Part shown: piece by piece, positions 38,441 through 50,357 of the stretch
Numbering within the stretch: position 1 is the first letter of the stretch
Layout: the number at the start of each line of letters is the position of its first letter
Assembly (NCBI RefSeq): GCF_000143535.2
Contig: NC_037311.1
Coordinates: 1,178,001-1,242,000 of the forward strand
DNA length: 64,000 nucleotides
Direction: 5' to 3'
From: Botrytis cinerea B05.10
Taxonomy: Eukaryota > Ascomycota > Leotiomycetes > Helotiales > Sclerotiniaceae
Translations under genes and position numbers: made by a program
Notes under the pieces: model-generated
Database searches by the model: none
What the model was told of the DNA's origin: nothing
What the model saw: only the letters and a program-made list of their open reading frames with translations

Positions 38441-39628
38441 ATGACTAGTAAATCTAAAGCAATTGAGGCGTACCGCGAAGATGCAAAAGGTGGTCACACC
38501 TTATTGACGGCAGAAGAACGAAGAAAGCTTATCGAGGTAAGTTTTGATTTCGCCCTGTCGTTGTGTACCTGCAGGTACCCATTCAATTCACTCGTCCACA
38601 CATTGACGCTATAATTATATTTTAGCCATTGCTCCCTTCCGATCTACCCTCGCGAACTTCATCAATCAAAAGCCAAAGTAGATCTAAATCGAAGTCCAAG
38701 TCCAAGTCGTCATCTCCCAAATCCCGCTCTCATCTTGGCATTCGCAATTTCTTTCGTTTCCAATTGCACGGATTAGTATACGCTGTTGTGCATGCAGTAT
38801 TCTCGTTATATGTTAGATTGAGGCAAGCATATCATGCGGTTAAGGATCGCATATTTGCGATCTTATTTTACCATCATCGGACGCCAGGATTGATACAGAA
38901 GGATGTAAAGGGGCTAGAGAGATTACCCGAGCATGTCAGTGTCATATTGAATCTGGAAGACGGTGCAAGAGGAGGGGCGGGGTTAGAGGCTCTAGTCGAT
39001 GAGGTAGCAGAGATCACAGCATGGTGTGCATGCGTAGGAATTCCAATGTTGTCGGTGTATGAAAAGACTGGTATGTGATTGTATTATGGAAAGAAGGATA
39101 TGATTGGAGGCGTGCTAATGATGGAGTGCAGGAATCCTTAAAGGTTATATACCAGCAACGCATCGAGCAGTAGTGAGAAAATTGGCCTCATATTTTGGAC
39201 CAGATCATCCAGCGTTGTCTATGAGAGCTCCCCATGTACCATCCATGGAATCCTCATCAGCTACGTCGACGTCTGATACACTTCCTGGCTCTTTACAGCA
39301 TATTTCGGTGTTACTTCTTTCGAATGAAGATGGCCGGGATTCATTGGTTGACTTGACCAAAACGCTAACAGAGATGTCTCAACGAGGCAAAATTGAGTCA
39401 AATGATATTAGCCAAGAGCTCATTGATGCCGAAATTACGGAAAGCATCATGGGAGAGCCAAATCTCTTAATATTGTTTGGACCAACGATCGAACTATCCG
39501 GATATCCACCATGGCAATTGCGACTCACAGAAATCTTCCACGTGCAAGATAATCACGGAGTTGGATATCAAGTTTTCTTGCAAGCGTTATATAATTATGG
39601 TAACGCACAGATGAGGTTCGGAAGATAG
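38441..39628 (+). CDS. NUS1: NUS1, dehydrodolichyl diphosphate synthase accessory subunit
   Basis: Nus1 (NgBR type) pairs with a cis-prenyltransferase at the ER to make dolichol for protein glycosylation. Three exons, 38441-38536, 38626-39070 and 39132-39628, with introns of 89 and 61 nt, encode 345 aa. After a Ser/Lys-rich stretch (SRSKSKSKSKSSSP), a hydrophobic segment near residues 70-95 (LVYAVVHAVFSLYVRL) is the likely membrane anchor. The cis-prenyltransferase-like fold follows: HVSVILNLEDGARGG, AWCACVGIPMLSVYEKTGIL, EPNLLILFGPTIELSGYPPWQLRLTEIF. The catalytic Asp motif of true synthases is absent, as in other Nus1 proteins. The C-terminus MRFGR contains the RXG motif that completes the partner's active site. 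The third exon is anchored by the junction EKTG/ILKGYIPATHRAV. Confident call. Confidence 0.95.
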
Positions 39629-39699
39629 ATTAGATTCCATTACAATGAGAGAGTATATAAATTCGGATGGTGGGTGAAGTTTACTTCTAATAAATCCAA

Positions 39700-40973
39700 T
39701 CATAGTTCTTTCCATATTCTCATTTCCTTTAGGATGTCATCCCATTTATACACAGGTCCAGTGCCAACATTATAATTATAGTAGTTCTCTGTCCCACCCT
39801 TTATCATAGCACGTCTAAAGGTAATATTGATTCTCCCCCCATCATCAGCATTCTTCCCTGTACGCTTGGGGATAGAATGAAGCCAATTTGCCTGCGTCCT
39901 ACCTCGCATCAATATCATATCCCCGCTTGCAAGTGGCAGCTTGATAGGTTTTGTTTCCGGCGGAAGCGGGGCGTTATCATTTGGCGGGATAGGTTTATGT
40001 TTCATGAGGAAATCTCTCCTGGCTCCAAGCGAGTAACTTGCAATAGCCGGCAATGGGCCCAAGAACCTTTCATCGTCACTACTGTTGAAAGTCGGAGAGT
40101 CAGTATGTCCTAACAAAGAAGCGTTTTGAAGGAAAATGAGGAGCAGAAGTTACATTAGGAAATGAAAACGGTATATCTGGTGAAGAGGAAAAGTGGGCCT
40201 TGAGATCAGAGCATAGAATTAGATGTGGACGACAGCAAAACCTGTGTACTGTTGACGTACTGATATGAGATCGAATCCGATCCAGATGCATAATAGTTGA
40301 CAAGACAGAAATTGAACTTGCAGCCCGTCGCCATTTCAGTGGAAAGTCGTAAATCATCTAAACATTTAGGGATTGGGCGAGGTGGATATTTGGTGTAACA
40401 TCGCTCTTTCTCGATTTTCTTGCCGCTGTTAGCATCAATAAGTTCCCCATTGTCATTGAACTTAGATGTTTCATCGAGACCGAATACCGTGGTCCACCTT
40501 CTCGAGTCTTAGTGATTGACTTGCATTCAGAAAATGGAAGGTCTACCTTGGAGTTTTGATATGTGTCGATATACCTCCTCGCTTGATATCATACTCTACA
40601 CGGTAAAAGGGCAATTCTGAACGAAGAAATTGGAACACCTGACGTTCAAGATATTTGGGAATATAAGGCTCGAAGTAAAGAAGATCGAGATCAGCTTGAT
40701 CGTTTATCTCTTTGCCAATCGTAGATGGAAACGAAGACAGCTCCGAAGATATGGATGAAGGAAGACATGGTATTGGAAATGGATACGTTGAGTGACGCGT
40801 GAATTCGCGTTCCTTCGACGATTAGTGGCAAAAATGGAGCTGTTTTGTTGTATGATACTTACCAAAAGTTCTCTTGTTGATTTCGTTTCTTCTGTTGTTG
40901 TCAATTCTGATACTCGTGGTTTCTTTGCCGGCGGTTTGAAGAAGGAATCTATCGTTCTTTTCGCTGTCGACAT
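39700..40973 (-). CDS. AlkB-family 2-oxoglutarate/Fe(II) dioxygenase (ALKBH2/3-like) with PCNA-type peptide
   Basis: AlkB enzymes oxidatively remove methyl lesions from DNA or RNA bases. Four exons, 40863-40973, 40547-40812, 40261-40497 and 39700-40081, with introns of 50, 49 and 179 nt, encode 331 aa. The Fe(II) ligands are visible: the H-x-D of ISYHSDDERFLG is assembled across the third junction, and the distal His lies in NWLHSIPKR. The 2-oxoglutarate-binding R-x5-R is RINITFR. Before them are FEPYIPKYL, YDIKRGGI and TPRWTTVFGLD, typical of the ALKBH2/3 branch. The N-terminus, KRTIDSFFKPPAKKPR (residues 5-20), fits a PCNA-interacting box (I-x-x-F-F) followed by a basic nuclear signal. A nuclear DNA repair role is therefore likely but inferred. 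The gene is convergent with NUS1 (71 bp between stops) and divergent from TRM5. Confidence 0.92.
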
Positions 40974-41281
40974 TTTGAGATACAATTCTTTATAGAGCTA
41001 CACAACAGCACTCAACGCGTCGGGAAATCTCAATGAATATAGCCTTTCATGACATCACCACCTGATTCGATCATAGCCTCGCGCAGCCTGATCACTAGCT
41101 TATGATCTAAAATATCTCGCTTCAGCCTTGTGCGAAATTATGAATCGCCTACACACAAAATCAAAACCTTCACAAGAAATGACAAAACGATATGAAATTA
41201 TGGAGGTTTGTATGCATTCCTTTTGAAAAATGGCTTTACTGATATTTTATATAGAAATCTACAATAACATCTAACGACCAA
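40974..41281. promoter_or_regulatory. Divergent promoter of the AlkB-like gene and TRM5
   Basis: A 308 bp spacer between divergent start codons. It contains one ACGCGT (41015-41020), the MluI cell-cycle box bound by MBF-type G1/S regulators, 42 bp from the AlkB-like start. The TRM5 side is AT-rich, with a TTTTATATAG just before the coding start. A single hexamer is only weak evidence. Confidence 0.45.
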
Positions 41282-43009
41282 ATGTCATTGTTTCGCCCAC
41301 CCGTTGTGCGCTCCGCAGCGGGAGTACTCGATCGTGCTCTTTTTTCCAAAACAATATCAATTTCTGCAGCGAGACTTATGAATAATAAAATTATATCGAA
41401 ATGCCGATCGCAATTGACGAAAAGCAAAGAAATGTTGCTGGAAGATAGAGTCGCGCCTATACGATCGGATCCAGATCCAGACTTTGCGGCGAAAGGTGGA
41501 AAGTGTTTGCTTCTGAATCCTAAAGTAAAACATGATGGTATAGTACCTCAGATTTCTCAAAGAGTGCAGAACGGGATTCTGATTTTATTTGGCAGATCCT
41601 ACCACTTGGAGTCCAATTTTACACGAAGCTGTAAAGGCACAGGAGTTGGGAGTCATCCCATTTGATTTGACTTTGGGTTACGATCATTGGAATTATAGTA
41701 TGCCATTTTCTAGTCTCCGATTGCAGTTATAGGAATTAATCTTTACAGTCGATATCATGAAATCTATTCTTCCTGAAGACGCCCAAGGAGAAATTCCAGT
41801 CGGCTTCGCCATCGTCGGGCATGTTGGTAATACTCCTCTTTCCAATCTTCTGAACTTCTCTAACAGTATCAGCCCATCTCAACCTACACGATGAATATCT
41901 TCCATATAAATCTCTCGTTGCGGCAGTTCTTATGGACAAAAATCCCACCATTCGTACGGTCATCAACAAAATTGATGACGTGGGCACCGTGTCTGAATAT
42001 CGGACTTTCTCGTACGAAGTGCTCGCTGGTGAAGACAACATGAATGTTGAAATCCGCGAAGGGGATTGCACGTTCCGATTCGATTACTCGAAAGTTTATT
42101 GGAATAGTAGATTGCAAACGGAACATAAGCGACTGGTGGATCTTTTTGAACCTGGGGATGTCGTTTGTGACGTTATGGCGGGGGTGGGTCCATTCGCCTT
42201 GCCAGCGGGAAAGAAAGGGGTTTTTGTGTGGGCAAACGATCTGAATCCGGATAGTTATAAGGCTATGAAAGATGCGGTCATTAGGAATAAGGTATGTCTC
42301 CCTTTTGCTGAAGATCTTGCCTCATTTTTTCATGATGATTCAATATCACGACGGTCAACATAAACCACAAGTTGGACTAATTTGATGAGAATGCCTTTGA
42401 CAAGGCGCTATAATCTGATCAAAACACCATTCTTCAATCTCACTGAAAATCACAAAAGCTCATGTAACTAACGATTCTCAGGTCGAAAATTTCGTTCATC
42501 CCTTTAACGAAGACGGCCACAAATTCATCCACCAAGCCGCCGACGAAATCCTCCAACTCACCGCCACAAACCAAAACACCATTACTATCGCTCCAAAACG
42601 TCCCTCGCGTAGTGCTCCTCCGTCAAGTCAACCACCTCCACCTCCCAAAATCCTCACTATTCCCAACACCATCTCCCATTTCGTAATGAACCTCCCTGCC
42701 ACCGCCATAGATTTCCTTCCCTCTTTCCATGGCGTCTATCATAAATCTCAACACCTGTTTGCTCCACACACCGAAACAAAATTACCAATGGTGCATGTCC
42801 ATTGTTTTGCGGCCAAGAACGAAGATAACGAGGCGGCTAATATAGAAATTTGTGAAAGGGTGAGCGAGAAATTGGGTATGAAGATTGAGCAGGGCGATAA
42901 GTATGAGACCAAGGTTTGGGATGTGAGAGATGTGGCACCGAAGAAGAGAATGTTCTGTGTTAGCTTCAGAATTCCAGAAGAGGTAGCCTTTGGAGAGAGG
43001 AGGGGGTAG
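41282..43009 (+). CDS. TRM5: tRNA (guanine-37-N1)-methyltransferase
   Basis: Trm5 methylates G37 next to the anticodon to make m1G37, preventing frameshifting; it acts in nucleus/cytosol and, in fungi, also in mitochondria. Five exons, 41282-41537, 41596-41697, 41749-41826, 41873-42291 and 42482-43009, give 460 aa. Introns are 58, 51, 46 and 190 nt. Family blocks across junctions are [59 protein letters not shown] and [15 protein letters not shown]. The methyltransferase core shows [16 protein letters not shown], motif [28 protein letters not shown] and the catalytic-loop [14 protein letters not shown]. The N-terminus ([20 protein letters not shown]) is basic and Ser-rich and could serve as a mitochondrial presequence. 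A Pro/Ser-rich insert separates the last two blocks. All splice choices keep frame, so the model is firm. Confidence 0.96.
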
Positions 43010-43179
43010 ACGGTAGTTGAATATAGCGAACTAGCTGTGCGAGTTAGATTTTTAGGAAATGGGTCATCGACCTACCTATCGAGACTCTACATATCTGGGT
43101 CTAGCATGAGAATCGAACGAGAGAAAGAGAGAAAAACTATTACAGACTCGTAGAGGCTACATCTCTTGAATACAATGGA

Positions 43180-43326
43180 ATGGGCACTGCTCACCTACCT
43201 ACAATAACAATAACAATATCCCGCTTTCTCGGTTAAAAATATACATATACAATGGGCACTGCTCACCTACCTATAATAACAATAACACTATTAGACCACG
43301 CCTTCTCGGTTAAAAACATACACATA
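43180..43326. repeat. Tandem duplication of a ~72 bp unit downstream of TRM5
   Basis: Two adjacent diverged copies each contain AATGGGCACTGCTCACCTAC, an ATAACAATAACA run and TTCTCGGTTAAAAA. The second copy has a few inserted bases. It lies about 170 bp past the TRM5 stop codon, possibly in the 3' untranslated region. Confidence 0.85.
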
Positions 43327-44943
43327 TGTACATATGCAACAGAAGACATGCAGTGTACATTTTAAGATTTTTTAATGTCCGAAACCAAGTCTATGTACCT
43401 ACTTCGCGTGTCACATCGCACTGCATGATTTCCTCCCTGCACTCACCAACCGGAATCTACAGATCAAACGCGAGGGAATGGCCAGACCACTATTTCTGCG
43501 TAGACGCTTGGTGTAACGGTGTGGGTGTTCGGCAGCGTGGGATGGATGGATGGATGGGGTGTTAGTCATTTGTTATGGCTCGGGTGGGTGTGTAGATGGG
43601 GAATATTGTTTGTGTGTTTTTATGTGTGTGTGTGTGTGCATGGTGGTATTGTATGTATAGATGTATGTATGTATGTATGTAGGTATATTAGCATGTAGGT
43701 ATGTAAGCATGGATCGGTATGTATTTTAGGTATGCATGTGCGGAATAGCATGTAGTGGAGGTGAAATAGCTATGGAGTGTGGAGGGAGCACGACATGGAG
43801 ATACAGTGTGTGTGGCTTTGCTGTTCGTATTCTTTGAGGGTTTGGCTTGATTTGTTGCCTTCTTTCTTTTGTCGGTTTTGATCTTCTGTGTGATCTTTCT
43901 TGGGTGGATGTGGGATTGTGGATGTGGGATGATTTGGTATGGTATGGTGAGGTATGGTATGGTATGATGTATTGTGTTGTGGTGTGTTGTGTTTCACGTG
44001 TATTTGCAATTTATCTCGACATCTATTGCTCTATTGGAGAACGTGTCTTATGGCTTCGATATTTCCTGGACCCAAAGCCTTTCACGGGTCGATTACGGAA
44101 TCGTATACAGGGATAGGGATGAGTAGACGGACCAATATTGAATATGTAACTCCATCCAGAGCAAAAGAGATTGCGATATGCCTCCCACGACCGCAAAATA
44201 TCAATGGATTTTCCAAATCCGATTCTTCGGCATCCCGGTCCTGCATCTGCACTGTCCGCAATCTCATTTGGGACCCGGGGAAACAGGTACCTGTATATCC
44301 GTATGTTGTGACATTCAAGGTACCTGGCTCGTCTATTCGGTACATGTTCGACTGCTGTTTTTGCCCGATGCAAGATATGGTATCATGAACCATGTATGAT
44401 GTATCATGTACATCATTGTACATAGACGAGGAGAAGACGATGTATTGAGATAAGGACCCTTGGAGAAAAGCCCCTGAAGAAAAGCCCTTGAAGCAGGTAG
44501 GGTTGGGATACCACACCGTGATAGATGAGATGTATTTGATACTTCACTGAGATGCTTGATAGAGTCCCATTGACTTCTCAGAAGATGATCAAATAAGTGG
44601 TGCGGTCACATACAGAAAGAGAAACTTGGTTATTGGAACCTACCTACTCAATCTTGATGGGAATTGGCAAGTTAAACGTTGCTTTCCTAATCGATGGAAC
44701 ATTGATATGCATATACCCAGATCTTTTTTTGATAATCCATGCAGATGACAATTGAATCTGAGCAAGATGAACCAACTTATATCCCGAAGATCCGTGTCCG
44801 GTTCTGAAAGAGGACGATGGTCCCAGAAACGACGTTCATCGTCTCCAGAGCCCGTATCATGTGAAAGTGGCTGCAGCGATACTTCGCGGCTTGCATCAGA
44901 CAGAGAGGGCTTGCATAAGCTTCGCGCCATTACTACGCCGTCA

Positions 44944-45615
44944 TTAATTTATGCATGTACTATAACGTGTCATTCCGAGTGTTCCCGATGCGACGATGGA
45001 CGATTGGGGAATGATGTGAGGAGAAGTTAAGATACGAGGGGGGTGGGATACGACTGTGGATGGATGAAGGTGGTATATTGATGTGAGGAGATTAGAGATA
45101 AGATTTGAGGGGGTGAGGGGGAGGGGGCTGGAACCTTCCATTTCATGTATAGATATTTGAGGACTGTGTTTGTGTATGAATACTTGGTGTTGAGTTTGTG
45201 GTTTCGAGATCGTTTGGTGGTATTGTGCTGCTTGATTTTGATTGCGAGGGTGACTACTTCCAGACAGTGGGGTAAAAGGGACAAACCCGAAGGAACTGCC
45301 TTTTAAACTGACATCTATCAAGCCATCAAAGCAAAATGTGATAGGCAAGCCACTTGCATTCCAAGAAACCTCTCTCACATGGTAGGGGACTGATTGCCGA
45401 AAGCGTCGTCGGTTGCTTAAAACCACATGCGGTGTGTAAATGAGTTCCTCTCTACAAACATACGAAATCCAGGAGAGACTCTTTCCAGTACTGTATATGT
45501 CAAATGAGTGAACGTGCATGCAAGACATTTGGCGTGCAACGTCTTTGCAAATCACGACCATGGTGAGTTCCAGGGGATTTATATTGATTGTGTCGTTGCC
45601 AGGAGTTCGTAGCAC
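44944..45615 (-). other. Unassigned open reading frame, 223 codons
   Basis: A long open frame in an otherwise non-coding region. The N-terminal 100 residues have mixed composition (for example MSCMHVHSFDIYSTGKSLSW); the C-terminal half is Ser/Pro/His/Gln-rich and low-complexity. No family, signal peptide or membrane segment is recognised, and no clear splice partners. Probably fortuitous. Confidence 0.12.
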
Positions 45616-46326
45616 GGCGCAGAGAGCGAACCCGTTATCATATGATGGATGTGTGACGGGTAAGGGCAGATCAGCGCGGGCTTGATATGCCTACTGGGGG
45701 TATGAGGACACCCAGATTGATATGCTGGGGTTGCGAGGCCATCTAGATTAATTCTCTCAGAATATATCCGCGGTGTGGGCGAGGGGTCGCAATGGGCAGG
45801 TGTCTGCGATTGTAAACAAGAGCACAAGAGCACAAAAGCACATGAATCATGAATGGCAACTACCTCGCTGTAGTGTGGAAGCTGCATGGAAAAGGCTGGC
45901 TACTACTGCAGCAATTGAGATAGTCGAGAGCTCGAGTGTAAGCTATGCTATGAACGGCATTACTGCTTGTTGGGGAGATCACCAGGAATGATTAATCCAC
46001 ACAATTGTCATGTTTGATGACACCATAACAGCCATTTTACTCTTATCACGCGAGAGGAGAGGAGGAAGATAAGGCGTACATGCTGGTGTGTATACGTGTG
46101 AGTGCAGTTACTTCATGTGCCTTGTCTCCCGACTACGTACAATGTACACACTACCGGCGCAGTTCACACAGTCTCCGAGGACCCAAGGTATCAAGGTATC
46201 AAGGTGGTATTGATTGAATTGTGGAAAAACAGTACCTAGATAGGTGAATCCGAAACCTTGCTCTTGCATTTGGTGTGGATGGCTTCTGCGCTTCTGAGCT
46301 TCTGAGCGACTTATCGATTGGCCAAT

Positions 46327-46366
46327 GGTTCACTGGCTCACTGGCTCACTGGTTCACTGGTTCAAT
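46327..46366. repeat. 8 bp tandem array GGYTCACT x5
   Basis: Five units in phase: GGTTCACT, GGCTCACT x2, GGTTCACT and GGTTCAAT. Confidence 0.9.
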
Positions 46367-46471
46367 TGCTCAAACCCCCCAAACCGAACCCCCCACTTGA
46401 CCGTGGACTCGTCGAGGCCCTCTGAACCCTTGATAGTCTGTTCATGCAACCATTGAATGCCCTGCTTCAGC

Positions 46472-46513
46472 CCTCAATCCTCAATCCTCAATCCTCAATC
46501 CTCGACCCTCGAC
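46472..46513. repeat. Heptamer array CCTCAAT x4 / CCTCGAC x2
   Basis: Six 7 bp units, the last two sharing the same two-base variant. This suggests a block duplication after mutation. Confidence 0.9.
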
Positions 46514-48597
46514 TCTGTCGCGCTGTATATAGAAATGAGACGGAAAACACTTGCGCCATGTCGCCCATGTCCTCCGTACTACACTACTGTATGAGATTTT
46601 GGCCCAAGACTCCACAATTCGGCCGGATAAATTCTTCTTAACTCTTTCCTCACTGTGCTGTGCGTGCGGGATACCACTTTGAGATTATCATCGGGCGGAT
46701 GTAACTGCAATTCTTCTATTTTAAAAATAAGTTTTCAAATCTACCGGGCTCCCGACATCTTGCAGCACAACCGTTGAAATTTTCATTCACAACTATGGAC
46801 TTGCTAGGGACTCCTGTTCAGATCCAGTCTTTCTTGAAAAGTCGTCCAGGTCAGCTGTTCTGTTGATTGTTCGCCCCTCCCCAAACATAACCACAACTTC
46901 TGATTGCTGGCTATGTGCTGCACCGACGGACTGATGGCGAAAGATGTTCGGGCATATGAGTCAGGTTGTGTCTGAACATGCATTGAAATGCCAATGGAAG
47001 AATATAGCTGCTTCTACGACGTTATAGTTTAGGTTTGGGCGCCTCTCCTTCTTCTCATTGGATATTGTCAGTTGCAGCTGTGTCGACGTCGTTAACGGAC
47101 AGCCGATAAACTGATAAGCTGTATATCGTAGAACGTAATGAGAGAGAGACTTCTCGGCACGCGTAAAGTTGTGCTTTGTATAGAAATCACATCCAGAGAG
47201 TCCACGCGGTGGCTTGTACAAGCTGCCCATAGAGTAGCTGAGAACCAATTTTCAAGCTTTGTAGGGGACTTGTTAAATTTAGAACCACTTTTTTTCGAAA
47301 TGCGGGATGTGCAATCATCAATGTGTGTATGTCACTACGAATACTCAAAAATACAACTCGCGTTTGACGACTTGTATGAAGCGATTATTAATATGACAAA
47401 GTGCCGCACGTTGTATACGCCCGTCCAATGTTCACTCCGTATTTCCATATCGAGCTCTCATCACCTTGAGCATTCAATACTTGCTGCAGGAAGTTTGATG
47501 CTTGTTCTTGACGTCCTGATCGGGATCCAGACGTTGATAATTCTAAACCCTTCACAGGTGTCCACATATCTATTAACTTTCTCTAGTGTTTAAGTCATGT
47601 GGAAAAGAACGATTGAAACCTGATTTTGCTTCACCATAGTTAGATGGATTGATGTCGAAGGGGCCGACAAAACATATGAGGGCGGTAGAAGCCCCGGGGG
47701 ATCCTTCATAGATGTCAATGATCATGCAGATGCCATATTTGGGTAGGGCTGTGCAGAGATGACAGCGCAAGTTGGTCGACGGCACGGGTTGCACGTCCAG
47801 ATCATCAGCAAAAAACAATGCGTACCGGCTCGGTATGGACATCGTTGACCTTCGTGTACAGCAATGCGGCAGTGAAACTACTACTATGTGATTGTTTTCG
47901 GACAACTACGATCTGAGAAATACTTCATCGGCCAAACCCGAGGTAAAATTGATGGCTCCTTGGTGATGCAGTTAACAGGCTGCATATTTCTTGGAAGTTG
48001 GAAATGGACGATCTCCCGTCGGGCTCGGTTTCCTATCAGTCAATTCTAGGCCCATATTTGTAGAAGAAGCGCCGAAAGGAACAATCTAAAATTATCAACT
48101 CTCAATGCCGACAATATACTTGCAGCGTGTGGTGGAGAGAAGCAGGAAAGAACGGTCTGAATCCAAGATTACAACACAGTCAACGAAGCAGAACTGTTTG
48201 AAACCACGTTGGCAATTTCTCCGGACCAACGAAGAATTATACTTTGCACTTTGATTCCTTAGCAATGGACCTAGGTATATACGTGTAGGCCAAGTTTGAA
48301 GATAGCCGACATTCTAACTTCTTACATGCTGCCACTCTAAAGCCATTGCATGTGGTTTCTGTCAAAGCGAGCGAATGAAGTATTCTGAGATAAGATTATT
48401 GCGTGACCAACTACTCCAGCTGCTCCAGCTACTCCGGCGAATATAATTAGTATGAGTGAATTCTGGGATAACCTACCGTATACACTTAACTACTCCAAAA
48501 CATACTTTTCCCATCATGGAACAAGCTTTGACTAGAATGCTGGACATTTCTGTACATTCTTCAAGTTGGAAATAGGAAATAAGGGGTAACCTTGATT

Positions 48598-49296
48598 CTA
48601 ACAGGTCTGATATATTTTGGAGCAATCGAGGCCAAACAGCATTGTCTTGATATTTGCTGTGCTGCTCGAAGAGACAGTTGAAGCATGGTTGGTAGCTATA
48701 GACAGCAGACCCCAAATAAGACTGAACTTCGGCAAAACACTCGCAATATCAGAGGTTTTAACATGGATTCTTTTTTGATATTCCCAGGGGAGATCTAGGA
48801 ACTGGAAAACTAACCTGTCGTTCCGGGCTATCTTGAATCTGAGCCATCGCCTCATGGGGTAATTGGCATTTTTAGTGGCAATGGCAACGAGAATTTTCTC
48901 TCCGAGCCACCAGCCTACTGCTGCAGCCAGTGAGTCTTCGGCGTTGCTCGTCTCCAATGATCCCCACATTGTCCCGCAGAGTGATGAGCAACGAGATGTG
49001 ATTGGCGGATGGGCACAACCACGGAGAATTCTAGGTTCGGGAAATCGGGTTCGTAAGTTGAAGTGTATGTTGTCTGTCGTTGTTCTCCTCATCTTGAGCG
49101 CCAGCCTAGTGAGATTAGTGAGCTTGGTATGTTGGGATGCAGGCAGGAGGTAGCGGCCGGATTCATTATCTTCTGGTATTGAGCTTCCATCATTGTAGCA
49201 ACGGTTCGGCATTAAGCATTTGAGAGTGAGGTGATACCTCATCAACCTGGTAGCAAATGAACATGGAATCCTTGGTGGTTGATCGTGGATGAGCAT
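48598..49296 (-). other. Unassigned open reading frame, 232 codons
   Basis: The longest open frame in the two gene-poor regions. Composition is balanced, not low-complexity, with segments such as AVGWWLGEKILVAIATKN and MRRWLRFKIARNDRLVFQF. No known motif, no obvious introns and no leader features are seen. It could be an orphan gene, a decayed gene or chance. Confidence 0.18.
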
Positions 49297-50329
49297 GCGC
49301 TTCCACCATATCGGTCTGGAAGGATTGATCTGTCCGATTGATCTGTCCCCGTCTACAACGCTATAGGCGTTTTCTTACCTGTCAGATACCAGGATGCAAA
49401 ATGTGAGAGGTCTCGAGGTGCGAGGAGTGTGAGTGGTTTGATGCGGTTATGCGGGCGATGCAAAAGCAGACGAGAGATATCAGCATGTAGTTCAATGTGC
49501 GTCCAAAGTATAGAATTTACTCAGCAAGACTCGTTGGGTAGAGTCGCTGCAGTGTAGCACAAGTACACGTAATCTACCGGAATTTGCCTGTGTCGCAGAA
49601 GGTAACAAAGCATCCCAAAACGTGTTCATTCCACACATTGATCGATGTATCAAAGAGCAGCTTTGCTAGCATCCCAATGGGTAGCTTAGCTATTATACGA
49701 GACTATCTAATAGATAAGCTACTACTGCGTAGAAACAATGGACAAGGCCGAGAGAATCAATTCGCTCACAACGCTCAGGCCTAGATAGCAATCGAGACAA
49801 CCTCCCCCTCTCTCTAGACTGGATTCGTATCGAGGCGACTGTCTGTTGGCCCATCCTACCTATCAAGAAGCAACATCAAATGATAAATGTTTGAAAGTGT
49901 TTCGTTTCCCCAGTCCTCCAAGGTTCTTCTCCAGGAATCAAAAAGCTTATAGGATAGCCTCTGGCTAGAGTCCATACCTCCCGAGAGACAAAACGACGGA
50001 GAGAGTTGATGCTATTGGGGATTAGGTATGTGCCTAGGCCTATAGCCGACTGATGGCAAGGTTCTTGCGGAGGAATCAAAAGCTAAAAGTTCACGAGAAG
50101 AGAGATATCTGGGTATATCAGAGGGGAATGCTCTGACACAGCGGATTTCTTTGGGTTCTCTGTCTCAGATTCCACAAGATTAGGATAGGGAATGCGAATA
50201 TTCATCATGGAATTGGTAATCTTAAATTAACATTCCTTTCTTTATAGATGCTTCCTCATTGGGCGGAATGAAAGTCAGGTGGTGAGAGAGAAGGAATTCT
50301 GGAACGTGTAGGTGCTAGGTGGGTGGGTA

Positions 50330-50357
50330 GGTCGTAGGTCGTAGGTCGTAGGTCGTA
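50330..50357. repeat. Heptamer array GGTCGTA x4
   Basis: Four perfect 7 bp copies in non-coding DNA. Confidence 0.9.

Noticed and set aside
43095..43135. GTTCGATTC, a tRNA B-box-like word on the minus strand
   Set aside because: No T-stem complementarity and no A-box at the right distance.
47138..47593. 151-codon plus-strand frame
   Set aside because: No recognisable motif, no splice partners, and length not remarkable for this region.
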